Of a stretch of 64,000 bases of DNA, positions 36,703 through 46,307 are shown in pieces (the first letter of the stretch is position 1; every line of letters begins with the position of its first letter). This DNA is from UKL13-2 sp040006575 (GTDB lineage: Bacteria; Pseudomonadota; Gammaproteobacteria; Burkholderiales; Usitatibacteraceae). A program made the position numbers and the translations under genes. The stretch is taken from positions 1-64,000 of the forward strand of contig JBDTWS010000001.1 of NCBI GenBank assembly GCA_040006575.1, given 5' to 3'. Below the pieces are notes generated by a model. It searched no databases. It worked only from the letters and a program-made list of their open reading frames with translations, and was not told where the DNA came from.

Positions 36703-38968
36703 GCTAACCGCGCTCTGGTCCCGGTATTTTTCCTCGATCAACGCGATCATCCGGGCCAGCCTCGGGCTCGCCATCGTCGCGTTGTTCGTCATCTATTACA
36801 CCGTTGATGACGCCTATTTTTCCAAGGGCAGTTCGGTCACGCTCCTGCAGCGAATGGAACTGCAGTCATACGACATCCGCCTTCGCGCCACCACACCGGA
36901 CAAGATCGATCCACGCGTCGTGATCATCGATATCGATGAAAAGAGCCTGGCGGCCGAGGGCCGCTGGCCATGGAGCCGCGACAAGTTGTCGCAGCTGCTG
37001 GTGCAAATGTTTGATACCTACAAGATCAAGGTAGTCGGCTGGGACGTGATCTTTGCTGAACCCGATCCGAGTTCGGGCCTGGGCAAACTCGATGAATTAT
37101 CGAAGACCGCATTCAAGGACAGTGCGGAATTCCAGGACACGCTGAAGCAGATCCGGCCCGCGCTGGATTTTGATTCGCGCTTCAGTGAGACCATCAAAAA
37201 ATATCCCGTGGTCCTCGCCTTCGCCGGCAACAACCAGCGCGCCGGCCTCGAGCAAGTGAAGATCGGCCAGTTGCCGCCGCCCGCATTTACGGTCGCCTCG
37301 ATCAAGCACCAGTTGCCGATGCTGACCATCGACGGCTATAGCGCCAACCTGCGCTCGCTGCAGGAATCGGCCTCGGCGACCGGGCACATCCTGCCGCTCA
37401 TCGACTTCGACGGCGTGCTGCGCAAGATCCCGGTGTTCGTTCGTTTCGAGGACAGCTATTTTGAATCGCTGGCGATTGCGACCTATCGCACCTACCTCAA
37501 CAATGAGCCGCTACAACTGGTGCTGCGCGAAGACGATGGTGAAAAATTCCGCCAGATCCGGCAATTGAAAATTCGCGACACGATCATTCCGGTCGACGAT
37601 GCCGGCGCTGCGCTGATTCCCTATAGAGGTACCAGCCCAATGTTCCGCTACATCTCAGCGACCGATGTGCTGCGGGGAAAACTGGCGCCCGGTGAACTCG
37701 ATGGGAAAATTGCCTTCATCGGCACCTCGGCGCAGGGCCTGTTCGATCTGCGCAACACCCCCGTCGGTGCGGTCTACCCCGGCGTGGAAACCCACGCCAA
37801 CATGGTCTCTGGATTCCTCGACAATTCGCTGAAACGCTATCCACGCTACGAACTGGCGATGAAAGCGCTAATCGTGCTGATCCTCGGCATTCCGCTGGCG
37901 CTGGCGCTGGTCAAGATGAATCCCATCTGGTCCACCGTGAGCGTGCTGGTCACGGCAGCCGTCTACACCGCCTTCAATTTTTACTGGTGGTCGGAAAACT
38001 ACGTCATTCCGCTGGCGACACCGCTATTGATGCTGACCTTGCTGTACCTGCTGAACATGGCGTACGGCTTTTTTGTGGAAGCGCGCACCAAGCGGCAGAT
38101 CACCGGCATTTTCGGCACCTATGTGCCGAAGGAACTGGTGGCCGAGATGGCGCAAAATCCAGACGCCTATACCACCAAGGGCGAAAGCCGCGACATGACG
38201 GTGCTGTTCTCCGACGTGCGCAACTTCACCTCGATTTCGGAAGGCCTTTCGCCGACTGAATTGACCGGCATGATGAATGCCTATCTCAGCGCCATGACGG
38301 AAACAATCCAGCAGGATCGCGGCACCATCGACAAGTACATTGGTGACGCCATCATGGCATTCTGGGGTGCGCCGCTGAAGGACGAAATGCACGCGGAACA
38401 CGCGCTGCATTCTGCGCTGGCCATGCAGAAAAAAATCAAGGACATCGCACCCGACTTTATCAAGCGCGGCTGGCCAAAACTGGAAATCGGCGTGGGCCTC
38501 AATTGCGGCACGATGAGCGTGGGAGACATGGGATCGTCGTTCCGCCGCGCCTATACGGTCATGGGTGACGCGGTCAACCTGGCCTCACGTCTTGAAGGCC
38601 TGACCAAGGAGTATGGTGTCGGCATCCTGGTGTCGGAAAACATCGTCAATACCGTACCCAGCGTGATCTATCGCGAACTCGACCGGGTGCGCGTCAAAGG
38701 CAAGCTGGAGCCCATTTCGATTTACGAACCGGTGGGACTCAAGGGTGATATTTCCAACCAGTTGCTCGATGAAATCGATCGCTTCCACCGCGCGCTGGAA
38801 AAATATCGCGAGCAGCGCTGGGATGATGCCGAACTGGTGCTGGTCAAGCTCGCACATGCTGACCCCGATCGCAAGGTCTACCAGGTCTACCTCGACCGTG
38901 TCGCTGACCTGCGTTCGCACCCGCCTGGCGCGAACTGGGACGGCGTATTTACCTTCACCACCAAGTAG
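36629..38968 (+). CDS. CHASE2-domain class III adenylate cyclase
   Basis: An inner-membrane receptor cyclase. One N-terminal membrane segment (IIRASLGLAIVALFVIYYT) is followed by a periplasmic CHASE2 domain (VVIIDIDEKSLAAEGRWPWS onward to about residue 410), about three further membrane segments (residues 410-480) and a cytoplasmic cyclase domain. Metal-binding Asp residues are in VLFSDVRNF (about 529) and YIGDAIMAF (about 573). The Lys in DKYIGD and Thr in YTVMGDAVNLASRLEG fit ATP rather than GTP. The expected product is cAMP. The start is uncertain: TTG 36629 gives the longest form, while ATG 36695 gives a compact cytoplasmic tail and overlaps a possible leader. An MBL-fold hydrolase gene follows in the same direction. 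Confidence 0.9.
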   Translation: MAVTRGNPPTAAMSISSTVNASMDKLTALWSRYFSSINAIIRASLGLAIVALFVIYYTVDDAYFSKGSSVTLLQRMELQSYDIRLRATTPDKIDPRVVIIDIDEKSLAAEGRWPWSRDKLSQLLVQMFDTYKIKVVGWDVIFAEPDPSSGLGKLDELSKTAFKDSAEFQDTLKQIRPALDFDSRFSETIKKYPVVLAFAGNNQRAGLEQVKIGQLPPPAFTVASIKHQLPMLTIDGYSANLRSLQESASATGHILPLIDFDGVLRKIPVFVRFEDSYFESLAIATYRTYLNNEPLQLVLREDDGEKFRQIRQLKIRDTIIPVDDAGAALIPYRGTSPMFRYISATDVLRGKLAPGELDGKIAFIGTSAQGLFDLRNTPVGAVYPGVETHANMVSGFLDNSLKRYPRYELAMKALIVLILGIPLALALVKMNPIWSTVSVLVTAAVYTAFNFYWWSENYVIPLATPLLMLTLLYLLNMAYGFFVEARTKRQITGIFGTYVPKELVAEMAQNPDAYTTKGESRDMTVLFSDVRNFTSISEGLSPTELTGMMNAYLSAMTETIQQDRGTIDKYIGDAIMAFWGAPLKDEMHAEHALHSALAMQKKIKDIAPDFIKRGWPKLEIGVGLNCGTMSVGDMGSSFRRAYTVMGDAVNLASRLEGLTKEYGVGILVSENIVNTVPSVIYRELDRVRVKGKLEPISIYEPVGLKGDISNQLLDEIDRFHRALEKYREQRWDDAELVLVKLAHADPDRKVYQVYLDRVADLRSHPPGANWDGVFTFTTK

Positions 38969-38995
38969 CCGATATCCCCATCTCCACACTCGTCC

Positions 38996-39022
38996 GGTTC
39001 CGCCTGGCCAACAGGCGGAACC
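38996..39022. terminator. Hairpin downstream of the cyclase gene
   Basis: GGTTCCGCCTG, a five-base loop, and CAGGCGGAACC form a perfect 11-bp stem 28 bases after the cyclase stop and before the MBL gene. No T tract follows, so it may attenuate or stabilise the transcript rather than terminate it fully. Confidence 0.5.
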
Positions 39023-39068
39023 ACTCCAGCGAGTTGCATCTGACCCCGTTGCATTCCAGAGTATCGCG

Positions 39069-40112
39069 ATGATTTCCTATCCGCATGAAATACCGCCGGC
39101 CCCCGGCGAAGCCATTCGCGTTGCGGACGGCATTTTCTGGATTCGCATGCCGTTGCCGTTCGCGCTCGATCACATCAACTTGTGGTTGCTCGAAGACGAG
39201 GATGACGCCGGCCCCTGCTGGACGCTGGTCGATACCGGCTATGGTGTCGCCGCGACGCATGAATTGTGGGAACGTCATTTCAAGGAAACGCTGCAGGGCG
39301 GGCGCGTCAAGCGCATCATCGTCACCCACTATCATCCCGACCACGTCGGCTGCGCATCGTGGCTGCACGAAAAGACCGACGCACCGGTATGGATGACGGC
39401 GGCGGAATATCTTTCCGCGCATGCAGCGGCGGAAGATTTTGCCGGTTTCGATCGCGAGAACTCCGAGCAATTGTTTACCGCGCATGGCCTCGCCAAAATG
39501 CGGCCGGATTTTGCCGAGGCACAAAAGGCCCGCTCGGGCGCATACAAGCGCGGTGTGCCGACGGTGCCCAAGCGTTATTTCCGCATCATGGAAAACGACG
39601 TGATCCACATCGGCAAACGCGACTGGAAAATCATCACCGCTTTCGGCCACGCCCCTGAGCACGCGACACTTTTTTCAGCCGGTGACAATATTCTCATTTC
39701 GGGTGACCAGGTACTGCCACGCATCACCACCAACGTCGGCGTGTGGGGAAACCAGCCTGAGGCGAATCCGCTGAAACAGTTCCTGGAAGGCATGAGCAAG
39801 TTCGATGCATTGCCGGCCGATACGCTGGTGCTGCCTTCACATGACCGCGTGTTTACCGGCCTGCATACGCGCACCGAGGAATTGCGTTCGCATCATGCCA
39901 AGCGCTTGGCGGAACTGGTGGCCGCCATCGACACGCCAAAGTGCGCGGCCGAAATCCTGCCGGTATTATTCCGCCGCCCGCTGAACGAACATCAACTGGT
40001 GTTTGCCATCGGTGAAGCCATCGCCCACCTGCACTATCTCTGGTACGCGGGCCGTGCCACCCGCACGCTGGATGCCGACGGCATCTATCTGTTCCAGCGC
40101 CGCCAGACCTAG
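39069..40112 (+). CDS. MBL-fold metallo-hydrolase
   Basis: A metallo-beta-lactamase-fold hydrolase of 347 aa. The zinc signature HxHxDH appears as THYHPDHVG near residue 83-91, further metal ligands are likely in FGHAPEHATL and LISGDQVL, and the C-terminal histidine is in LVLPSHDRVF. The family includes glyoxalase II-like and lactonase-like enzymes; the substrate cannot be named. The start at ATG 39069 follows the cyclase by 100 bp. The frame extends upstream into the cyclase, but that part is a shadow. Its TAG shares CTAG with the stop of the convergent kinase gene (4-bp overlap). Confidence 0.88.
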   Translation: MISYPHEIPPAPGEAIRVADGIFWIRMPLPFALDHINLWLLEDEDDAGPCWTLVDTGYGVAATHELWERHFKETLQGGRVKRIIVTHYHPDHVGCASWLHEKTDAPVWMTAAEYLSAHAAAEDFAGFDRENSEQLFTAHGLAKMRPDFAEAQKARSGAYKRGVPTVPKRYFRIMENDVIHIGKRDWKIITAFGHAPEHATLFSAGDNILISGDQVLPRITTNVGVWGNQPEANPLKQFLEGMSKFDALPADTLVLPSHDRVFTGLHTRTEELRSHHAKRLAELVAAIDTPKCAAEILPVLFRRPLNEHQLVFAIGEAIAHLHYLWYAGRATRTLDADGIYLFQRRQT

Positions 40113-42544
40113 TCGGGCGCGCTGATCGCGTCAAACACCAGTGTGAAGGTGGTGCCGCGTTCGTCGCCTTCAAATGCGGCCACGCGGCTGTCAACGCTGA
40201 TTGTGCCGTTGTGACGCTCGACCACCGTCTTGACGAATACCAGTCCCAGCCCGATGCCACCCTCTTCCGGCTGCGCGTCATGTTTCAGCCGCGTAAATCG
40301 CGTGAAAAGTTTCGGCATGTCGCCAGCCGCAATCCCGTAACCCTGGTCCGCAAAAGTGACGCGCCATTGCGCCGCATCCGCGACCAGGCCACAGAGAATG
40401 CGCGTTTCCGGCGGGCTGTATTTGACGGCATTGGACAGCAGGTTGGTGAAGGCACGCGTCAGCAGGTCGCGATCACCCTGCAGCCACGCCTCCTCTTCCG
40501 CAAGCTCGACGTCAAGCTCCACACGGATTTTCTTGGCCGTTGCGATCGACCACGCTTCCTCACTGGCGTCGCGAAGAATCTCCACCAGGTCCATTGGCTC
40601 GAAATCCTTGGCGGTGACGCGTTCAGCTTTTGCCAACTGCAGGAAATCGTCCGCGAGGTTCAACGTGCGGCGTGCATAGCGGCCGACCCGGTCGGTCAGC
40701 TTCGCGGTGGGCATCGCCTCCGGATCCTCCTTGTACATTTCGAGCAGTGTCAGGATCGACGCCTGGGGCGAACGCATGTCGTGCGAAAGGAAACGCAGCG
40801 CCTCATCGCGGCGGCGTTCGGATTCACGCAACGGGGAGATATCGGTGAGGATCAAAATGGAACCGGTCTGCGTGCCGCGCGCGGAAAACGATGGCGCAAT
40901 CTGTACCAGGTATTCACGGTCGCCGGGCCCCTTGGCCTCGAGGGATCGCGCGCTGGTTTCCTCATGCACGTCCATCCAGATATCGCGCCAGGTGCGCGGT
41001 GAATCATGGCGGAATACCTGCATCAATTCAAACAGGTCACGCCCTTCCAGTGCCCGGTCGGCAGGCCGCTCGCCTAGTGCTGTGCGCCGCCGTGAATGGA
41101 ACAACCGGTCGGCGCTGGAATTCGCCAGCATGATGCGGCCCTCGGCATCGGTAATCAACGCGGCGGCGGGAAGGCTTTCCAAACTGTCCGCAACAAAGCG
41201 ATTGAGGTTGCGCAAGCGCAATGCCGTCGATTGCACGGCGGCAATACGGTTCTCGATCACGTCGGGAATAAAAGACTTGAGGCTGGCGCGTGGAGATATG
41301 CTCTGCGCAATCTCCTGCGGCACGATGCTGGGCTCCTGCTCGAGGCGCGCAAGCTCCGCGTCGAAGTAGCGCTGCGTGGCTTCCAGCTTTCGCCAGCTCC
41401 ACAGGGGATAGGCCAGCAACAGCGTCAGGAACGGTACCACAGGCGATAACCAGATGGCCTGGTAGCGGAACAGCAGCGCGGACGCAGTAAGCACTGCAAG
41501 GCAGCCTGCCGCGGTGATGGCCAGCGCCACGCGCGGCGTTAACCAGAGGTAACTGAACATGAGCATGGCCACTGTGATGGCGACCAGCACGATGGTCGCT
41601 GTCATCGATGCCAGCCGGATGTCGATCCCGTCACGCAACCCCTGCAAGATATTGGCCTGCACTTCAATGCCCGACATCGCGCGCGTGCCGCCGGACACCG
41701 GCGTCGGGTACTCATCGGTCATGCCGGTTGCGGTAACGCCGACCATCACGATCCGGTTCTTCAAGGCTGCATCAGGCACGTCACCACGCAACACGTCGAC
41801 GTACGAGAACGCCTTGAAATGCCCCGGTGGCCCGGCGAACGGGATGTGATACCAGTGATCGCGCACCCACGAGCGGCTGTTGAGCGGCTTGCGAGGATTT
41901 GCTTCGCCGGGCAGCGTCGATGCGTTGCGCCACGCCGCGGGTTCGGCAATTCGCAGTGCGGCGAGAGGCGAGACATCGTGCCTTGCCGCGCCAATGCCGC
42001 TTTGCAGGTAGCTGGTACGCAGCACGCCATCGGGATCCAGTTCCAGGCTCACGTGCGACAGGCTGGCGGCGCCGGCCGCGAATTCAGGTGCGGGCAGCGC
42101 TTCGCCGGTGGTCACCCCCTCCACCGCGTCCATGGTGATCGGCAATACGGTTTTTCCGTTGCGGCGGATAGCGTCCGCCAATACCTGGTCTCCATGGGGA
42201 TCAGTGCGGTCGCGCTCGCTGAGGATGACATCCAGCACCACCACTTCCGCGCCGGCATCGGTGAGTCGGTTCAACAGCGTAGCGTGAATGTTGCGCTTCC
42301 ACGGCCAGCGCCCGATCTGTTTCAGGCTTTGTTCGTCGATGCCAATGATCGCGATGTCGGGCGCGGGCGGCCGTTCAAACAGGCTGACGGCGGCGTCGTA
42401 GAGTGTCTGGTCCACGCGCCAGAACCATTCACCGCGCACCGCCAAAAGCGCCAGCAGCCACAGCGACAGCAGTATCACCAGCCATTCGCGAATGACCGGA
42501 TGACGCAGCCGCGCGCTGAATCTCGACGGACCTGCGCTGCTCAC
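40109..42544 (-). CDS. CHASE2-domain sensor histidine kinase
   Basis: 811 aa. An N-terminal membrane segment (WLVILLSLWLLALLAVRG) precedes a periplasmic CHASE2 domain (IAIIGIDEQSLKQIGRWPWK onward to about residue 300), three membrane segments (about 300-370) and a PAS-like region (AALITDAEGRIMLANSSADR). The HisKA domain has its phospho-acceptor at His588 (FLSHDMRSP). The ATPase domain has N box NLLSNAVKYSP, G1 FADQGYGI and G2 GIGLGLVFV. It autophosphorylates and should pass phosphate to the OmpR-type regulator encoded at 44296. It lies 15 bp after the LysM-FecR gene, so that protein is probably its periplasmic partner or input. It shares the CHASE2 input type with the cyclase 4 kb away. Confidence 0.93.
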   Translation of the reverse strand: MSSAGPSRFSARLRHPVIREWLVILLSLWLLALLAVRGEWFWRVDQTLYDAAVSLFERPPAPDIAIIGIDEQSLKQIGRWPWKRNIHATLLNRLTDAGAEVVVLDVILSERDRTDPHGDQVLADAIRRNGKTVLPITMDAVEGVTTGEALPAPEFAAGAASLSHVSLELDPDGVLRTSYLQSGIGAARHDVSPLAALRIAEPAAWRNASTLPGEANPRKPLNSRSWVRDHWYHIPFAGPPGHFKAFSYVDVLRGDVPDAALKNRIVMVGVTATGMTDEYPTPVSGGTRAMSGIEVQANILQGLRDGIDIRLASMTATIVLVAITVAMLMFSYLWLTPRVALAITAAGCLAVLTASALLFRYQAIWLSPVVPFLTLLLAYPLWSWRKLEATQRYFDAELARLEQEPSIVPQEIAQSISPRASLKSFIPDVIENRIAAVQSTALRLRNLNRFVADSLESLPAAALITDAEGRIMLANSSADRLFHSRRRTALGERPADRALEGRDLFELMQVFRHDSPRTWRDIWMDVHEETSARSLEAKGPGDREYLVQIAPSFSARGTQTGSILILTDISPLRESERRRDEALRFLSHDMRSPQASILTLLEMYKEDPEAMPTAKLTDRVGRYARRTLNLADDFLQLAKAERVTAKDFEPMDLVEILRDASEEAWSIATAKKIRVELDVELAEEEAWLQGDRDLLTRAFTNLLSNAVKYSPPETRILCGLVADAAQWRVTFADQGYGIAAGDMPKLFTRFTRLKHDAQPEEGGIGLGLVFVKTVVERHNGTISVDSRVAAFEGDERGTTFTLVFDAISAPD

Positions 42545-42559
42545 GATGGGCCCCTGCCG

Positions 42560-44200
42560 TTATTTGGCGGGGATGTGATACGTGGAGAGCCACCAGTCGT
42601 TCGGATAGACCTCCAGGCGGCCGGTCACGCTCCATGCGCTGGTAGCGCCTGCGCCCGCTGCGCTACTCACTATCCTGATGCGAACGTAGTAAACGTTAAG
42701 CGACAGCCCACTGAGATCGACTTCGGCGCCGCTGACTGTGCGGTCGGAAACCAGGTGCGTGAACTTTTCATCGCGCGCGACCTGCACCTGGAATTGTTGA
42801 GTAGCGCCATCGTCGAGTTCGAGCACGATGTTCTTCGAACCACGCTTCGGTTTCAGTTGCGGACCGATGGCGCGCACGTCGAATGTTTGCGCGTCGCCCC
42901 AGGGACCGGTTTCGCCCGTGGCATTGATGCTGGCGATGCGCCACCAGTACACACCTGATTTGAGTGCGCTGTCGAGCGCCAGCACAGTGCCGGGCAAGGA
43001 TGCCTTGTCAATTACAGGCTTGGCGAAGTCGGCCTGTTCAGAAACCTGGACGCGATAAGCCACGGCTTCCGGCTCGGTGAGCCAGGAAAATTTCATGTCG
43101 CCACTGCTCGACTGGCTCTTGTTTGCCGGCAGCAACAACACGGGCGCAAACGGACGCGCCTTCACGCGAAAAGCGTGCGTACCGTCCTTGCCCTCCAGGC
43201 CCAGCGAATCGATGCCGCGGGCGCGAAGATACAACGGGCCATCGGGAAGTGCGGCAAAAGCCACCGACGGTGAGGATGACGTGGCGTCCGCGACGAGATG
43301 GGTGAACGCTTCATCGGTTGCGACCTGGGCGCGGTATGCGACGGCACCTGGGATTGCGGAGTAGGAGAATTTGACGCTGGCCTGTGTCGATTCCCTGGCG
43401 AGCGACGAGACATCCGGTGCAGGCAGCAGCGCCACGGGCTGCGACGGCGGTTTCCCGGATTCCACGATCAACCCGAAGCCGGCCGGAAGGCCGATTGCCG
43501 GTGCCACCACGCTGGTGGAGGCCACACCCACCAGTCCCTCGATTACTTCGCTTTGGCCCTTCTTGCCCGAATCGTCGGCGGCCACGCGGAACAGGGTGCC
43601 GCGAACGCCCATGTTGGACGTGGGCGTGCGAATTTCATAACGGGCGGCCGGGCCCTTCTGCGGTGCGGCACGCGTTTCTAGCCGGCCGGCGTCGAGGCGC
43701 ACAACGGAATCCGATACACCGCCGGTATTCACAAACTGCCGCGCCGTTTCGAGGCGCACCGAGGATTTCGATTGCACCGTCAGCGTAGAGCCGTCCGCGA
43801 GCTTGATGGTGACGAAGCCATCGTCGCCGGTCTTGACCGTATCGCCCTCTGCGACGGCCATGCCGGGAGTTACCGGACGCGCGCTGGATTCGACGCGACC
43901 CCGGCTTGCCGTTACGACAGCGGGTGCGGCTTCAGTACGCATCGCCGCGACCGGAATACGAATCGCCGTACCTACCGGAATGCGGTTCGGATTGTCGATA
44001 GTGTTGTTCTTCTGGATAATCTGCCATTCGTTTTTCTTGATGAGAAAACGATTGGCGAGCTTGATGAAGGTGTCACCTTCCACAGCTTTGTACACGTAGA
44101 AGCGCGGCTCTTCAGCCTGCGTTGTGCCGGTAAAAAACGCTATGGCGAAAATAAGCGACAGCGTGCGCATCCGGGCTGCGATGGGGGCGATGGTGGCCAT
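42560..44200 (-). CDS. LysM and FecR domain protein with Fn3-like repeats
   Basis: 546 aa, exported by a signal peptide at residues about 11-29 (MRTLSLIFAIAFFTGTTQA). A LysM domain (FYVYKAVEGDTFIKLANRF to RIPVGTAIRIP) should bind peptidoglycan. A FecR domain follows at about 115-215 (VAEGDTVKTGDDGFVTIKLA; TPTSNMGVRGTLFRV), and then three Fn3-like units, each with a similar core (YRAQVATDEAFTHLVAD; YRVQVSEQADFAKPV; FQVQVARDEKFTHLVSD). It sits immediately before the CHASE2 kinase gene, and the response regulator lies upstream on the same strand. This suggests that a wall-bound sensor, kinase and regulator work as one unit. The start at 44200 has a weak ribosome site; ATG 44170 is also possible. 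Confidence 0.85.
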   Translation of the reverse strand: MATIAPIAARMRTLSLIFAIAFFTGTTQAEEPRFYVYKAVEGDTFIKLANRFLIKKNEWQIIQKNNTIDNPNRIPVGTAIRIPVAAMRTEAAPAVVTASRGRVESSARPVTPGMAVAEGDTVKTGDDGFVTIKLADGSTLTVQSKSSVRLETARQFVNTGGVSDSVVRLDAGRLETRAAPQKGPAARYEIRTPTSNMGVRGTLFRVAADDSGKKGQSEVIEGLVGVASTSVVAPAIGLPAGFGLIVESGKPPSQPVALLPAPDVSSLARESTQASVKFSYSAIPGAVAYRAQVATDEAFTHLVADATSSSPSVAFAALPDGPLYLRARGIDSLGLEGKDGTHAFRVKARPFAPVLLLPANKSQSSSGDMKFSWLTEPEAVAYRVQVSEQADFAKPVIDKASLPGTVLALDSALKSGVYWWRIASINATGETGPWGDAQTFDVRAIGPQLKPKRGSKNIVLELDDGATQQFQVQVARDEKFTHLVSDRTVSGAEVDLSGLSLNVYYVRIRIVSSAAGAGATSAWSVTGRLEVYPNDWWLSTYHIPAK

Positions 44201-44295
44201 GGCGATTGAATCCCGTCAGGAAGTTTGGTTCCGGAGCGGGTTGCCTGCTCCGGTTTTACATAAAAATAGTCAGCGCACCACCAACGACGACAAAA

Positions 44296-44985
44296 CTACA
44301 GCGTCACCTTTTCGAGGCGATAGCCGAAGTTATAGATGGGTGTCAAACGCAGGCCGCGCTCGGGACCGAAATCGAGTTTCTTGCGTACCCGGCTGACATG
44401 GGTATCGACGGTCCGCGACTGCACATCGGCCGAACGCCCCCAGACGCTTTCGGAAATATGTCCGCGCGACAACAGGCGGCCAAGGTTGCGGAACAGGAAC
44501 AATGTGAGGTCGTATTCCTTGTCGGTCATTTCCAGCGCCACCCCGTCAAGCTTCACGACGCGATTGAGCAGGTCGATGTGATACGGCGGCATTTCGATCG
44601 ATTCGGCCTCGGGTGTGCGCGGACGCATGCGGCGCAACAGCGCTTCGACGCGCGCCAGCAGTTCCATACGGCGCACGGGTTTGATCATGTAGTCATCAGC
44701 GCCGGCGGCCAGCGCTTCGACGATGTCCTGTTCGGAATCGCGACTGGTGGCGAACAGCACCGGTACGGTCGATTGCTGTTTTTCGCGAAGCCATTTCAGC
44801 ACCTCGGCGCCGGAAAGATCCGGCACGTGCCAGTCCAGCAGGAACAGGTCGAAACTCTCGCGTGAGGCTTCACGGATAATGGCTTTGCCCGAGGCGAAAT
44901 GATGCACAGTATGGCCACCCGCTTCCAGCCACTGCTGCATCGCAGCGCCTATATCCAGATCGTCTTCCAGCATGGCAATCCGCAC
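44296..44985 (-). CDS. OmpR-family response regulator
   Basis: A two-domain DNA-binding regulator of about 229 aa. The receiver domain has the acidic pair (MLEDDLD), phospho-acceptor Asp in FLLDWHVPD, Thr/Ser in LFATSRD and Lys in MIKPVRR. The C-terminal winged helix is of the OmpR/PhoB type (VSRVRKKLDFGPERGLRLTPI). The start is taken as GTG 44985 because GGAGG lies five bases upstream; the longer frame would start at a TTG that overlaps that site. It precedes the LysM-FecR and CHASE2 kinase genes on the same strand by 95 bp, so the kinase is the likely partner. Confidence 0.92.
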   Translation of the reverse strand: MRIAMLEDDLDIGAAMQQWLEAGGHTVHHFASGKAIIREASRESFDLFLLDWHVPDLSGAEVLKWLREKQQSTVPVLFATSRDSEQDIVEALAAGADDYMIKPVRRMELLARVEALLRRMRPRTPEAESIEMPPYHIDLLNRVVKLDGVALEMTDKEYDLTLFLFRNLGRLLSRGHISESVWGRSADVQSRTVDTHVSRVRKKLDFGPERGLRLTPIYNFGYRLEKVTL

Positions 44986-45075
44986 GTACACCTCCAATGA
45001 GACTTGTCGTGCCGTTATTGTAAAGCGATTGCCCGCGATTGGCAGACTAATGACGCTTTGTGCGGCGCCGTTACC

Positions 45076-46251
45076 CTAGCAGAGCGCGCGCATCGCCCTT
45101 TCCAGCCCGGCCACGGTCATGGGATACATGCGGTCGTCCAGCAGGTCGCGGACGATCTTGATCGACTGCGTCCACTGCCAGTGCGCTTCCGGGGTCGGGT
45201 TGATCCAGATCGACTTGCGATAGAACGCTGTCATGCGCTTAAGCCAGATGGCGCCGGTCTCATCGTTCCAGTGTTCCACGCTGCCGCCGGGCTGCAAAAT
45301 TTCGTAGGGACTCATGGTGGCGTCGCCGACAATGATGAGCTTGTAGTCCGGGCCGTATTTGTTCAATACGTCGTGCGTCGAGAATTTTTCGTGATGGCGC
45401 AGCCGGTTGTTGCGCCACACGCCTTCGTAAATGAAGTTGTGGAAGTAGAAATATTCGAGGTGCTTGAATTCGGTCTTGCAGGCCGAGAACAGTTCCTCGC
45501 AGCGATGCACGTACTCATCCATCGAGCCGCCGACGTCCAGGAACAGCAGCACCTTCACCTTGTTGTGCCGCTCGGGCACCAGCTTGATAGCGAGGTAACC
45601 CGCGTTGGTGGCGGTGGCGCGGATGGTGCCGTCCATGTCGAGCTCTTCTTCCGCGCCCTCGCGCGCAAATTTGCGCAGGCGCCGCAGTGCGAGCTGGATA
45701 TTGCGGATGCCGAGTTCGACGTTGTCGTCGTAATCGCGAAAGGCACGCTGGTCCCACACTTTCACGGCGCTGCGGTTGCGAGATCCTTCCTGGCCGATGC
45801 GCACGCCTTCGGGGTTATAGCCGTAGGCGCCAAATGGCGAGATACCCGCCGTGCCGATCCATTTGGACCCACCCTGGTGCCGGCCCTTCTGCTCCTCGAG
45901 ACGTTTTTTCAGCGTCTCCATCAGTTTGTCCCAGCCACCCAGCGCTTCGACCTGGGCTTTCTCTTCCTCGCTCAATAATTTTTCAGCGAGCTTGCGCAGC
46001 CATTCCTCGGGGATATCGGCAGGCAGCACGGCATCGAGCGCTTGCACGCCCTTGAAATACGCGGCGAATGCGCGATCAAAACGATCGAAGTTGGCTTCGT
46101 CTTTGACGAGGCAAATGCGCGATAAATAATAGAAATCGTCGACGCTGCCGTGGATCACGCCCTTGTCCATCGCCTCGCACAGCGTCAGGTATTCCTTTAC
46201 CGAGACCGGCAGGCCGCCCTGTTTCAACGCGAGGAAAAAATCAATCAGCAT
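45076..46251 (-). CDS. VWA domain protein (CoxE-like)
   Basis: 391 aa, cytoplasmic. The N-terminal helical half (FFLALKQGGLPVSVKEYLTL) is typical of CoxE-like proteins. The VWA fold in the C-terminal half carries a partly degenerate MIDAS (LLFLDVGGSMDEYVHRC, with Gly in place of the first Ser) and LIIVGDATMSPYEI. VWA/CoxE proteins work with MoxR AAA ATPases as metal-insertion or protein-remodelling chaperones. The MoxR gene lies just upstream in the same direction, separated only by the GNAT gene. The client is not evident from the neighbourhood. Confidence 0.88.
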   Translation of the reverse strand: MLIDFFLALKQGGLPVSVKEYLTLCEAMDKGVIHGSVDDFYYLSRICLVKDEANFDRFDRAFAAYFKGVQALDAVLPADIPEEWLRKLAEKLLSEEEKAQVEALGGWDKLMETLKKRLEEQKGRHQGGSKWIGTAGISPFGAYGYNPEGVRIGQEGSRNRSAVKVWDQRAFRDYDDNVELGIRNIQLALRRLRKFAREGAEEELDMDGTIRATATNAGYLAIKLVPERHNKVKVLLFLDVGGSMDEYVHRCEELFSACKTEFKHLEYFYFHNFIYEGVWRNNRLRHHEKFSTHDVLNKYGPDYKLIIVGDATMSPYEILQPGGSVEHWNDETGAIWLKRMTAFYRKSIWINPTPEAHWQWTQSIKIVRDLLDDRMYPMTVAGLERAMRALC

Positions 46252-46307
46252 GATGTTGTAGATTGGCTAGGGGCGCGGCGTTTCAGGCACTTCTGGCTGG
46301 AAAGTGA

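Noticed and set aside
38745..39068. N-terminal extension of the MBL hydrolase frame into the cyclase gene
   Set aside because: It lies inside the cyclase coding region in another frame; the family N-terminus starts at 39069.
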